A stretch of DNA of 64,000 nucleotides from JBBROS01 sp964246015 (GTDB lineage Bacteria > Pseudomonadota > Alphaproteobacteria > Acetobacterales > Acetobacteraceae). Within the stretch, counting starts at the first letter, position 1, and every line of letters starts with the position of its first letter. The notes under the pieces are model-generated. The model saw only the letters and a program-made list of their open reading frames with translations, had not been told where the DNA came from and ran no database searches. Shown piece after piece: positions 17,003-24,720 of this stretch. The position numbers were made by a program, and so were the translations under genes. The stretch is taken from assembly GCA_964246015.1 (NCBI GenBank), contig CAXTPG010000004.1:1-64000 (forward strand). Reading direction: 5' to 3'.

Positions 17003-18358
17003 ATGAACGTGACGAACGAGACCGAGCAGGCCCCCGACGCATCAGGGGCGCCACGCGACGACATGCCGGCAGCCGAGGCCGTCCAGGCCTCCGGCTCCGA
17101 TGACGCCACCGCCGCCGACAAGCCCGCCTATCCCCCGGCCAGCGACCTTCCCACCCAAATCGACCCGGCATCCGGCATCCGCTTCGACTTCAACATGGGC
17201 GCGCGCGTCCTGCTGCCGCCCCTCGCCAAAGGCAGCTGGCAGATCAGGCTGCGCGACCTCGACACCGGCAACATCCTGTTCGAAAGCACGAACAAGGGCG
17301 CGTTCGTCGCGTCGTCCAAACGCTTCTACGTCCGCTTCGCCGTCGACGTCTGGCGCATCGACGAGGACGGAGGAACCGCGGTTCAAGTCCTGGCCCACGA
17401 ATACGATTGCCGCGGCAGGGACATACTCATCCAGTTCCCGGTCGGGACCCTCGGCGACATCCTCGGCTGGTTCCCCTACGCCGCGGTCTTCGCAGCCCGC
17501 CATGGCGCGAACGTCACCTGCGCCATGTCCGAAGCGCTCATCCCGCTGTTCCAGGACGCCTACCCGCACATCGCCTTCGTCACGCACGAACAGGAGATCG
17601 AGCGGAAGCTGACCGAAACGGTCTACGCCACCTACTACCTCGGCCTCTTCTTCGACGACGCCGACAACATCTGGCAGCCCACCGACTTCCGCCATGTGGG
17701 CCTGCATCGGACCGCCGGCTACATCCTGGGGGTCGACCCGGCTGAAGTCAGGCCCATCCTCGCCACCCCCGACGAAGGCAGGCCCATCGCGGAACCCTAT
17801 GTCGCGATCGCCGTGCAAAGCAGCAGCGCCTGCAAGAAGTGGAACAACCCCTCGGGCTGGCGAGAGCTCATCGGGGACCTGAAGGCGCGTGGCTACCGGG
17901 TCGTCTGCATCGACCAGAAGGCGGAGCACGGGTCCGGCCTGGTCTGGACCCACATCCCGAACGGCGCCGAGGACGAGACGGGGGACCGGCCATTGGCGGA
18001 GCGCGTGCGCTGGGTCCGACACGCCGCGTTCTTCATCGGCATGTCGAGCGGCCTGTCCTGGCTCGCCTGGGCCACGAACACCCCGGTCGTCATGATCAGC
18101 GGTTTCACCCATCCGACCAACGAGTTCCACACCCCTTACCGCATCGTGAACTGGCACGCCTGCAATTCGTGCTGGAACGACGTCCGGCTTCGGTTCGATC
18201 ACAAGGACTACATGTGGTGCCCGCGCCAGGCCAACACGCCCCGGCAGTTCGAGTGCTCCCGGCTGATCACCGGCTCGCAGGTGATCCAGGTGGTGGACCG
18301 CATCCCGGGCGTGCTGGCGCGGCCTGCCCAGACCGCGGCTCCGGTCCCGGGAGGCTAG
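17003..18358 (+). CDS. autotransporter strand-loop-strand O-heptosyltransferase (BAHT; AAH/TibC family)
   Basis: Transfers a heptose (from ADP-heptose in characterised AAH/TibC) to serine residues of strand-loop-strand repeats in the cytoplasm. After a 48-residue acidic/Ala leader unique to this protein, the sequence tracks AAH throughout: 'DFNMGARVLLPPLAKGSWQI', 'FPVGTLGDILGWFPYA' with D152 as the likely catalytic base, 'GLHRTAGYILGVDP', 'KKWNNPSGW', 'GMSSGLSWLAWAT', 'VVMISGFTHPTNEFHTPYR'. The iron-finger cysteines are all present: C387, C390, C406 and C418 (C-X2-C-X15-C-X11-C). The 451-residue length is slightly over the usual 400-410 because of the leader. The neighbouring giant protein is the obvious substrate. 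The family call is very strong; the sugar is inferred. Confidence 0.93.
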   Translation: MNVTNETEQAPDASGAPRDDMPAAEAVQASGSDDATAADKPAYPPASDLPTQIDPASGIRFDFNMGARVLLPPLAKGSWQIRLRDLDTGNILFESTNKGAFVASSKRFYVRFAVDVWRIDEDGGTAVQVLAHEYDCRGRDILIQFPVGTLGDILGWFPYAAVFAARHGANVTCAMSEALIPLFQDAYPHIAFVTHEQEIERKLTETVYATYYLGLFFDDADNIWQPTDFRHVGLHRTAGYILGVDPAEVRPILATPDEGRPIAEPYVAIAVQSSSACKKWNNPSGWRELIGDLKARGYRVVCIDQKAEHGSGLVWTHIPNGAEDETGDRPLAERVRWVRHAAFFIGMSSGLSWLAWATNTPVVMISGFTHPTNEFHTPYRIVNWHACNSCWNDVRLRFDHKDYMWCPRQANTPRQFECSRLITGSQVIQVVDRIPGVLARPAQTAAPVPGG

Positions 18359-18359
18359 T

Positions 18360-19244
18360 CTAGTCCGGCCGCTCGCATGCCACGGCGACGTCGGTGGTGT
18401 TGAACTCGGGCATGCGCCAGATGCTGGCGCGCTCGAAGCGTTCCCACAGATCCGGCGGCAGGATCGTCTGCCGTTCGATGGCCCGGACCTCCCGGCGAAC
18501 CTCATGCAGCCCGGGGGTGCCGAGCCGGGCGTCGAACTCCTCGGTCTCGAAGCTCACCTGCCCGAAGTCGTGGGCGAAGGGCTCGAGACCGGTGAACTCG
18601 TATACTGCCGCCATGGCGTCTGCCGGCCGGGCCGCGAGCGTGTCGTAGGGCAGGAGCAGCACCCGGGCGGCATGCTCGCTGTGCATCGCCTGCTTCAGCC
18701 CGTTCAGCGCGAAGCCGATCATGCCGGTCGGGCCCATCAGGCCCTCGGCCCGCGTGTAGACGTTGCCGCCCTGCTCGAATCCGAAGATCTTCGACAATTC
18801 GAACGGGTTGCGGCGCACCAGCCGCTCGACGCTGTCGATGATCCAGGGGATCGGGCGCACGCAGCAGATCACCCGGGCGTCCGGGAACAACCGGAGCACC
18901 AGGTCCAGCCGCGTCGTCCAGCCCCGGTTGGTGTCGAACACGGTGCGGGTCGGATGGATGGCGTGGTAGTAGTTCTCGAACAGGCCCCGCAGCACGGCGG
19001 CCCGCTGTGCCGCGTCGAAGAAGATCGAGCCTTCCATGCTGGCGCTCATCTCGCCCAGCATGGCGCCGACCATGGACGATACGGGGCTGGTGACGCCGGC
19101 GTGGATGGCCGGGTTCTGCCGCAGCAGGGCTGCCAGCAAGGTCGAGCCAGAGCGCGGAAGGCCTGAGATCAGGTGGATACCGTTGCGCAGCGTCTTAGCC
19201 CTCGATGAACGCACCCGTGTCGCACGCGAAGGGTCGGCCGACAA
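18360..19244 (-). CDS. PAPS-dependent sulfotransferase family protein
   Basis: A 294-residue sulfotransferase fold. The 5'-phosphosulfate loop is 'HLISGLPRSGSTLLAALL' near residue 25, and the 3'-phosphate-binding segment appears around 'PDARVICCVRPIPWIIDSVERL', with the arginine and serine of that motif present. It ends 1 bp after the heptosyltransferase stop on the opposite strand, so the two genes converge tail to tail. Known members sulfate carbohydrates, lipids or peptides; the acceptor here is unknown. Its placement suggests that the glycan or protein made by the adjacent genes could be sulfated, but a housekeeping or unrelated substrate is equally possible. Confidence 0.8.
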   Translation of the reverse strand: MSADPSRATRVRSSRAKTLRNGIHLISGLPRSGSTLLAALLRQNPAIHAGVTSPVSSMVGAMLGEMSASMEGSIFFDAAQRAAVLRGLFENYYHAIHPTRTVFDTNRGWTTRLDLVLRLFPDARVICCVRPIPWIIDSVERLVRRNPFELSKIFGFEQGGNVYTRAEGLMGPTGMIGFALNGLKQAMHSEHAARVLLLPYDTLAARPADAMAAVYEFTGLEPFAHDFGQVSFETEEFDARLGTPGLHEVRREVRAIERQTILPPDLWERFERASIWRMPEFNTTDVAVACERPD

Positions 19245-19304
19245 TCGTGGGCACTGACAGGGATGGGGTGAGCCGGCTGGCGCAGCCGCCGGAGCGGCAG
19301 CCCG

Positions 19305-19374
19305 TCGTTAAAAACTTCTTAAACGATACAGAATCCGCTGCAACCGGGACGCGATACGGTGTAGCCTCGTCCCC
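19305..19374. promoter_or_regulatory. AT-rich divergent promoter region
   Basis: The 130-bp gap between the divergent sulfotransferase and YgiB-like genes holds an AT-rich patch (GTTAAAAACTTCTTAAACG, 19312-19330) that is unusual for the sequence. Read on the - strand it begins CGTTTAA and ends TTAACG, similar in composition and spacing to the palindrome upstream of the Hint gene. Probable promoter or operator for one or both genes. Confidence 0.4.
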
Positions 19375-19659
19375 ATGAAACGCCCCAGCACGATCCGGCT
19401 GGCGATGATGGGCGGGGGCGCCGTGCTCGCCATCGGGGCCGGCGCGGCGCTGCTCTCGGGCGATTCCGATGAATGCCGCCGCGCCCGCGCCCTGGCCGGC
19501 CCCGATGCCGCGGCTGCGTGCGGCGGCGGGTCCGGCGGGCGGTCCTCGTCGGGGTCCTCCGCCACCACCGCGTCCTACGCCTCGGGCGGCGATTCCGCGT
19601 CCTCGTCCACCAGCCGCGGCGGGTTCGGGGCCTCCGCCCACGGGTCCAGCGCGTCATGA
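19375..19659 (+). CDS. short YgiB/YjfM-like (DUF1190-like) exported protein
   Basis: A 94-residue protein with a hydrophobic N-terminal segment (residues 8-28) that is a signal anchor or signal peptide, then two cysteines spaced as in YgiB ('DECRRAR..AAACGGG'), and a Ser/Gly-rich tail ending 'STSRGGFGASAHGSS'. Escherichia coli YgiB/YjfM end with a very similar R-G-G-F-G-x-S tail and lie next to the glutathionylspermidine synthase-like YgiC/YjfC. The protein here is less than half the E. coli length, so it is a minimal version. Its stop overlaps the next ATG (ATGA), implying co-translation. Function unknown in the family. Confidence 0.65.
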   Translation: MKRPSTIRLAMMGGGAVLAIGAGAALLSGDSDECRRARALAGPDAAAACGGGSGGRSSSGSSATTASYASGGDSASSSTSRGGFGASAHGSSAS

Positions 19660-20771
19660 GGCGCGTGCCCGTCGCGCCGCGCACCGATTGGCGGGAGCGG
19701 GCGCGGGCGCTCGACTTCGCGTTCGCCGAGATCGCGGGCGAGCCGTATTGGGACGAAACCGCGTACTGGCGCTTCTCCGCCGCCGAGGTGGACGCGCTGG
19801 AGGACGCGACGAACGAGCTGCACCGGCTGTGCCTGCTCGCCGCCGATCACGCCGTGCGCACCGATCGGCGCGCGCTGCTGGGCATCCCCGAGGCCGCGTG
19901 GCCGATGGTGGTGCGAAGCTGGGAGCGGCAGGAGCCCAGCCTGTATGGCCGCATGGACCTGCGCTGGGACGGCGTGGGCTGGCCGGCGCTGCTGGAATAC
20001 AATGCCGACACGCCGACGGCGCTGTACGAGGCGGCGGTCATCCAGTGGGAGTGGCTGTCCTGCGCCTTTCCCGACGCCGACCAGTTCAACTCGATCCACG
20101 AGGCCCTCATCGGCGCCTGGCCCGGCCTTCGTCTTCCCCGCACCGTCCACTTCGCTGCCATCGGCGGCAGCGACGAGGATCGCGGCACCGTCGACTACCT
20201 GCGCGACACCGCCGTGCAGGCCGGGCTGCGCGCGCCGTTCCTGCGGGTGGAGGACATCGGCTGGGACGGCGCCGGGTTCCGCGACCTGCAGGACCGGCCG
20301 ATCGACGCGATGTTCAAGCTGTATCCCTGGGAGTGGCTGCTGCGCGACTCGTTCGGCCAGCACGTGGCGGAGGCGCCGACGCGGTGGATCGAGCCGGCCT
20401 GGCGCCTGATCCTGTCCGGCAAGGGCATCCTGGCCCTGCTGTGGGAGATGTTCCCCGGCCACCCCAACCTGCTGCCGGCCTACCGCGACCCCGGCCTGAC
20501 GGGCGGCAAGGAGATCCGCAAGCCGCTGTTCGGGCGGGAGGGGGCGAACGTGACGGCGCCGGGGCACGCGACGGACGGGCCGTACGGCGCCGAGGGCTGG
20601 GTCCACCAGGCCTGGTCGCCGCTGCCCTGCGTCGACGGGCGGCATGCGGTGATCGGAAGCTGGGTGGTCGGCGGCCGTTCCGTGGGCATCGGCATCCGCG
20701 AGGACGACACGCCCATCACGCGGGACAGCAGCCGCTTCGTCCCGCATCTGTTCACGCCGGAGGGTGTATGA
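19656..20771 (+). CDS. glutathionylspermidine synthase family ATP-grasp protein (YgiC/YjfC-like)
   Basis: 371 residues of the GSP_synth ATP-grasp family, corresponding to the synthetase half of E. coli Gss without the amidase. Matches include 'AEIAGEPYWDETAYWRFS', 'YGRMDLRWDG', 'LLEYNADTPTALYEAAVIQW', 'DQFNSIHEAL', 'MFKLYPWEWLLRDSFG', 'GKGILALLWEMFPGHPNLL' and the C-terminal ATP/Mg site 'KPLFGREGANV'. The family ligates a peptide-like acceptor to an amine; the actual substrates of YgiC/YjfC are not known to me. The ATG at 19656 overlaps the stop of the YgiB-like gene and its own stop overlaps the DUF350 start, so the three form a tight operon. Confidence 0.88.
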   Translation: MRRVPVAPRTDWRERARALDFAFAEIAGEPYWDETAYWRFSAAEVDALEDATNELHRLCLLAADHAVRTDRRALLGIPEAAWPMVVRSWERQEPSLYGRMDLRWDGVGWPALLEYNADTPTALYEAAVIQWEWLSCAFPDADQFNSIHEALIGAWPGLRLPRTVHFAAIGGSDEDRGTVDYLRDTAVQAGLRAPFLRVEDIGWDGAGFRDLQDRPIDAMFKLYPWEWLLRDSFGQHVAEAPTRWIEPAWRLILSGKGILALLWEMFPGHPNLLPAYRDPGLTGGKEIRKPLFGREGANVTAPGHATDGPYGAEGWVHQAWSPLPCVDGRHAVIGSWVVGGRSVGIGIREDDTPITRDSSRFVPHLFTPEGV

Positions 20772-21166
20772 CGAGTTTCGGGACGCTGCCCGCTTTCCTG
20801 CTGTATTTCGCGCTGTCCCTGCTGTTTCTCGCGGTGTTCCTCGCGGCGTACACGGCGATCACGCCGTACAAGGAGTGGACGCTGATCCGGCAGGGCAACG
20901 CGGCGGCGGCGGTTGCGCTGGCCGGTGCGGCGCTGGGGTTCTGCCTGCCGCTGGCGTCCGTGATCTCGCACTCGGTGGGGCTGCGGGACATGCTGGTGTG
21001 GGGCCTGGTCGCGCTGGGCGTGCAGGTGCTGGCCTTCGTGCTGCTGCGGCTGCTGCATGCGGACATGTGCGGCGCGATCGCGCGGGGCGAGATGGCGGCG
21101 GCCGTGATGGTGGCCGCGGGTTCGCTGTGCGTCGGGCTGCTGAACGCGGCCTGCCTGACGTACTAG
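20768..21166 (+). CDS. DUF350 membrane protein (YjfL-like)
   Basis: 132 residues with four predicted transmembrane helices (about residues 6-28, 42-64, 72-95 and 105-128), as in DUF350/YjfL. The motif 'TAITPYKEWTLIRQGNAAAA' between helices 1 and 2 is typical: DUF350 has a conserved glycine/asparagine pair after the first helix. It is translationally coupled (ATGA) to the glutathionylspermidine synthase-like gene, and DUF350 genes neighbour the same synthase in E. coli (yjfL-yjfM-yjfC). Acts in the inner membrane; role unknown. Confidence 0.85.
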   Translation: MTSFGTLPAFLLYFALSLLFLAVFLAAYTAITPYKEWTLIRQGNAAAAVALAGAALGFCLPLASVISHSVGLRDMLVWGLVALGVQVLAFVLLRLLHADMCGAIARGEMAAAVMVAAGSLCVGLLNAACLTY

Positions 21167-21212
21167 TACGGTCCAGTCTCTCCCGGTGGTCGTCCACCTC
21201 CATGTGCCTGCC

Positions 21213-21238
21213 GGTGGAATGCGGAAGAGCATTCCACC
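21213..21238. repeat. REP-like palindrome, perfect 10-bp stem
   Basis: GGTGGAATGC (21213-21222) pairs perfectly with GCATTCCACC (21229-21238) across a 6-nt loop, and is flanked by TGCC upstream and CTACGGG downstream. The flanks and stem base match the element at 31547-31566, so these are two copies of a dispersed intergenic palindrome. It may also end transcription of the DUF350 operon. Confidence 0.7.
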
Positions 21239-21287
21239 CTACGGGACCGTCGACCGAACGCGGCTTGTCTGGCGTATCGAAGTCCCT

Positions 21288-21303
21288 CTCCCGCAAGCGG
21301 GAG
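21288..21303. terminator. GC-rich hairpin between converging operons
   Basis: CTCCCGC-AA-GCGGGAG forms a 7-bp stem with a 2-nt loop, 12 bp beyond the stop of the cystathionine beta-lyase gene (- strand). There is no T-run on either strand, so it could only act as a weak bidirectional terminator. This CTCTCCCGCAAGCGGGAG motif is a common intergenic element in GC-rich proteobacteria. Confidence 0.4.
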
Positions 21304-21315
21304 GAGGAGACATCG

Positions 21316-22512
21316 TCAGCGCAGCGCCGAGAACGCCTGTTCGAGGTCCGCGATCAGGTCCGCCGGGTCCTCCAGCCCCACGTGGAACCGGCAGACCGGG
21401 CCGCCGAAATCGCCCGACCCGGCAGTGCGGGTCAGGAAGCCCGTCGTCGGCAGGGCCAGGCTTTCGAACCCACCCCAGCTCGCGCCGATGCCGAACAGGG
21501 TCAGCGCGTCGATCATGCGCTGGGTCGCCTCGGGGGTGATTTCGGGCTGGAAGACGACGCCGAACAGGCTGCAGGCGCCGGAGAAGTCGCGTTTCCACAG
21601 GTCGTGGCCGGGGGCGCCGGGCAGGGCGGGGTGCAGCACCTGCTTCACTTCGGGCCGGGAGGCGAACCAGCGCGCGACCTCGATCCCCGAAGTCATCTGC
21701 CGGGCGAGCCGCACGCCCATCGTGCGGACGCCGCGGAGCGCCAGCCAGCAATCGTCGGGGCTGGCGTACTGGCCGAGCTGGAGCGCGCCGGTGCGGACGC
21801 GCTCCCACTCCGCGTCGGTCGCGACGGTGACGCTGCCCAGCAGCACGTCGCTGTGCCCGACGACATACTTGGTCAGCGCCTGGATCGAGACATCGACGCC
21901 GTGCTGGAAGGGCTGGAAGAAGTGGATGCCCCAGGTGTTGTCCATCAGCACCTTGGCGCCGTGCGTCTTCGCCACCGCCGCGAGGGCCGGGACGTCCTGC
22001 ACCTCGAACGTGTGGCTGCCCGGGCTTTCCAGGTAGAGGACCGTCGTGTTGGGCTGGAACAGCGCCTGCAGCGCCGCCGGCTCGATGCAGGGATCGTAGA
22101 AGGTCGTCTCGACGCCCAGGTCCTTCAGCATGCCGTTGCAGAAGTTGCGGGCCGGGCCATAGACGCTGTCGGGCATCAGGCAGTGCTCGCCGGACTTCAG
22201 ATAGGTGAGCAGCGGCGTCGTGACGGCGGCGAGGCCGGACGAGACGATCTGGCAGCGCGTGCCGCCCTCGATCTCGGCGATCACGTCCTCCAGCATGTGG
22301 TGGGTGGTGTTGCCGTGCACGCCGTAGGTGGCGGCCTGCGCCAGGCGCAGCTTGCCGCCGGCGATGCGGTCGGCGCAGTCCTCGTGCAGCATGGTGCTGC
22401 CGCGATGGACCGGCGGGTTGACGAAGCCGTGGACCTTCGTGCCCGCGCGCCCGGCGTGGGACAGGCGGGTCATCAGGCCTTGCGGACGGCGGGCGGAGTG
22501 GTCGTCGGGCAT
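21316..22512 (-). CDS. metC: cystathionine beta-lyase (trans-sulfuration PLP enzyme)
   Basis: 398 residues of the Cys/Met-metabolism PLP family that cleaves cystathionine to homocysteine, pyruvate and ammonia. Motifs: 'NPPVHRGSTMLHE', 'YGVHGNTTHHMLEDVIAE', 'SSGLAAVTTPLL', 'DSVYGPARNFC', 'LMDNTWGIHFFQPFQ', and the PLP lysine in 'SIQALTKYVVGHSDVLLGSV'. The 'YGVHGNTTH' segment favours a beta-lyase over gamma-synthase. The start at 22512 has a strong AAGGAG site, and overlaps the sulfurtransferase stop (TGATG). It is the last gene of a Nudix-alaX-sseA-metC operon that joins sulfur amino acid metabolism and tRNA quality control. Confidence 0.9.
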   Translation of the reverse strand: MPDDHSARRPQGLMTRLSHAGRAGTKVHGFVNPPVHRGSTMLHEDCADRIAGGKLRLAQAATYGVHGNTTHHMLEDVIAEIEGGTRCQIVSSGLAAVTTPLLTYLKSGEHCLMPDSVYGPARNFCNGMLKDLGVETTFYDPCIEPAALQALFQPNTTVLYLESPGSHTFEVQDVPALAAVAKTHGAKVLMDNTWGIHFFQPFQHGVDVSIQALTKYVVGHSDVLLGSVTVATDAEWERVRTGALQLGQYASPDDCWLALRGVRTMGVRLARQMTSGIEVARWFASRPEVKQVLHPALPGAPGHDLWKRDFSGACSLFGVVFQPEITPEATQRMIDALTLFGIGASWGGFESLALPTTGFLTRTAGSGDFGGPVCRFHVGLEDPADLIADLEQAFSALR

Positions 22513-23372
22513 CAGGTCGTCTCCTTGTTCGTGCTGGGGCGCGTTGCCTTCACAGTGTCGGGGCGCGTCGCCCATTCGGTCCAGGACCCGTCATACACCG
22601 CGGCGTCCGGCAGCCCGGCCCGGCGCAATCCCAGCGCCAGCACCGTCGCGGTCACGCCGGTGCCGCAACTGGTGACCACGGGCCTGCTGCCGTCGGCGCC
22701 CACGGCGGCGAAGACGGCGCGAAGCTGGTCGGGCGGCAGCATCGTGCCGTCGGGCGCGATCAGTCGGGTGAAGGGCAGGTTGGTGCTGCCGGGCATGTGG
22801 CCGCTGGGCAGGCCGGCGCGGGGTTCGGGGGCGGTGCCGTCGAAGCGGCCGGCGGCGCGGGCGTCCAGCACCAAGCGGGCGGGGTCCTGCGTCATCATGT
22901 CGCCGATGCCGCGCAGCCGGGCGGCGCGGAGGCTGGCGCGGAAGGCGGCCGGGGCCGGGGCGGGCGGCTCGCCGGCGTCGGTCGGGCGGCCCTCGGCCAG
23001 CCATTTCGGCAGTCCGCCATCCAGGACCGCCGCCTGGTCGTGCCCGAACAGCCCCATCAGCCACCAGCCGCGGGCGGCGCTGTTGACGCCCTTCTGGTCG
23101 TAGAACACGACGCGGCTGCCATTGCCGACGCCCATCGCGGCCATCAGCGTCTCGAACCGTCCGGCGCTGGGCGCCATGTGCGGCAGGTCCGTGTCGGGAT
23201 CCGCGACCTCGTCGATGTCGAAGAACCGGGCGCCGGGGATGCGGTGCTGCGCGAACAGCGCGTGGCCGCTCTTGTTCTCGTTCGGCAGGTACTTGGTCGC
23301 GTCGAACACGACCAGGTCCGCGGCGCCGAGCTGCCCGGCGAGCCACTCCGTCGATACCAGCGCGTCCATCAT
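22512..23372 (-). CDS. sseA: 3-mercaptopyruvate sulfurtransferase
   Basis: A 286-residue tandem rhodanese protein that moves sulfur from 3-mercaptopyruvate to a thiol acceptor. The inactive N-terminal rhodanese has 'LVVFDATKYLPNENKSG' and 'IPGARFFDIDEVAD'; the C-terminal one has 'RLVLDARAAGRFDG', 'SGHMPGSTNLPF' and the active cysteine loop 'VTSCGTGVTATVLALG' (C-G-[ST]-G-V-T, the mercaptopyruvate rather than thiosulfate type). Ends with 'YDGSWTEWATRPD'. The start at 23372 overlaps the upstream alaX stop by 4 nt; a second ATG directly follows and could be used instead. Confidence 0.92.
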   Translation of the reverse strand: MMDALVSTEWLAGQLGAADLVVFDATKYLPNENKSGHALFAQHRIPGARFFDIDEVADPDTDLPHMAPSAGRFETLMAAMGVGNGSRVVFYDQKGVNSAARGWWLMGLFGHDQAAVLDGGLPKWLAEGRPTDAGEPPAPAPAAFRASLRAARLRGIGDMMTQDPARLVLDARAAGRFDGTAPEPRAGLPSGHMPGSTNLPFTRLIAPDGTMLPPDQLRAVFAAVGADGSRPVVTSCGTGVTATVLALGLRRAGLPDAAVYDGSWTEWATRPDTVKATRPSTNKETT

Positions 23373-24088
23373 GCGTCCTCCAGCCCGATCGATATGCGGC
23401 GGTTCTGCCGTCCCTTGTTCTCGATTTTCAGCACCCGCACGCGGCCGACCAGGCCGGTGCGGGCGACATGGGTGCCGCCGCAGGGCTGCAGGTCGACGGG
23501 GGCCTCGCCCGCGCCAATGCGCACCAGCCGCAGCCGCCCGGTGCCGCGCGGCGGCTGCACGGACAACGTGCGGACCAGGCCGGGATTGCTGTCCAGCACG
23601 GCCTCGTCCACCCACTCGGCCGAGACGGGGTGGTCGGCGGCGACGAGGGAGGCGAACCCCGCCTCCAGCGCGTCCTTGTCGGGCGCGGCGGGCAGATCGA
23701 AGTCGAGCCGGGACTTTTCGGCGCCCACCTGGCCGCCGGTGACGGAGGCGCCGGGCAGCAGGCTGCACAGCAGGTGCATCGCCGTGTGCATGCGCATGTG
23801 CAGCAGCCGGCGCGGCCAGTCGAGCGTGGCGGCGACCACGGTGCCGGGTGGGGGCAGGGCGGCGCCCTCCGGCGGCACGTGCAGGATGGCGTCACCCTCG
23901 CCCTTGCGCGCCTCGGTGACCGGGACCGTGCCGCCGGCCCAGGAGAGCGTGCCGGAATCGCCGGGTTGGCCGCCGGCGCGGGGGTAGAAGGGGCTGCGGT
24001 CCAGCACGATGCCCTGGGCGTCCGAGGCGATCACCGTCGCCTCCGCGTGCCGCATCGCCGAGTCCTCGAGGTAGAGGCGCGCGGTCAT
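23369..24088 (-). CDS. alanyl-tRNA editing protein AlaX-like
   Basis: 239 residues homologous to the editing domain of AlaRS, which hydrolyses mischarged Ser-tRNA(Ala) or Gly-tRNA(Ala) in trans. The zinc-binding motif is complete: H-T-A-M-H in 'RMHTAMHLL' and C-G-G-T-H in 'LQPCGGTHVARTG'. The N-terminal part shows 'LDRSPFYPRAGGQPGDSG', as in AlaX. The 239-residue length corresponds to AlaX-M. It overlaps the Nudix gene upstream and sseA downstream by 4 nt each, so all are probably translated together. Confidence 0.92.
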   Translation of the reverse strand: MTARLYLEDSAMRHAEATVIASDAQGIVLDRSPFYPRAGGQPGDSGTLSWAGGTVPVTEARKGEGDAILHVPPEGAALPPPGTVVAATLDWPRRLLHMRMHTAMHLLCSLLPGASVTGGQVGAEKSRLDFDLPAAPDKDALEAGFASLVAADHPVSAEWVDEAVLDSNPGLVRTLSVQPPRGTGRLRLVRIGAGEAPVDLQPCGGTHVARTGLVGRVRVLKIENKGRQNRRISIGLEDA

Positions 24089-24720
24089 GCCAGCCACTCC
24101 GCCCGCAGCCGGTCGCGCCGGGCGGCGAGCCATAGCAGGCCGATGACGGTGACGGAGTTCGCGTAGGCGCCGTCCAGCGCGCGCTCGATCGCGGTCTGTG
24201 CCGGCAGGACGCGGACGCGGATATCCTCCTGCTCGTCCGCGAGCCCGCCCTGGCCGGCGACGCCGTCGGCGCCCCGGGCTGGCGCGCGGACCCGGCCGGC
24301 GAACATCGTGCAGCGTTCGTCGCTGCCGCCGGGCGTCAGCACGACGTCGGCGATGGGCGCCAGGCGGTCCGCCGTCATGCCCATCTCCTCCTGCGTTTCG
24401 CGCCGGGCGGTCTCCTCGGGCGTTTCGTCGCCGTCGCACAGGCCGGCCGGCAGCTCGATCATCACGGGCTCCACCCCGGCGGCGAAGGCCGGCAGCCGAA
24501 ACTGTTCGATCAGCACGACCTGGTCGGTCCAGGGGTCGTAGGGCAGAAGGGCGGCGGCCCGGCCGCGGCGGAACAGCTCCCACGTCCGCAGCCCCGACAT
24601 CGCGCCGTCGAACCGGCGGTGCCGGAACGTCACGACATCTACGGCGAAGCGGCCGGTCCATGGGGTGTGCTGATGCTCGATGCAGAGGTCGGGGGTGGAG
24701 GTCAGGGGGGCGAACGCCAT
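24085..24720 (-). CDS. Nudix hydrolase, ADP-ribose pyrophosphatase-like
   Basis: 211 residues with an intact Nudix box, 'GLCDGDETPEETARRETQEE' plus M-G (G-x5-E-x7-R-E-x2-E-E-x-G). The N-terminal half resembles NudF/ADP-ribose pyrophosphatase: 'VDVVTFRHRRFDG', 'ALLPYDPWTDQVVLIEQFR', and 'MIELPAG' just before the box. 'LTPGGSDERCTMFAGRV' follows, the usual 'PG..SE' region. Starting at the ATG at 24720 rather than the upstream 24774 removes an Arg/Pro-rich segment absent from homologues. It heads the - strand operon, divergent from the DUF374 gene. Confidence 0.88.
   Translation of the reverse strand: MAFAPLTSTPDLCIEHQHTPWTGRFAVDVVTFRHRRFDGAMSGLRTWELFRRGRAAALLPYDPWTDQVVLIEQFRLPAFAAGVEPVMIELPAGLCDGDETPEETARRETQEEMGMTADRLAPIADVVLTPGGSDERCTMFAGRVRAPARGADGVAGQGGLADEQEDIRVRVLPAQTAIERALDGAYANSVTVIGLLWLAARRDRLRAEWLA

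Noticed and set aside
22490..22530. SAM riboswitch before cystathionine beta-lyase
   Set aside because: The gene overlaps the upstream sulfurtransferase gene, so there is no untranslated leader.
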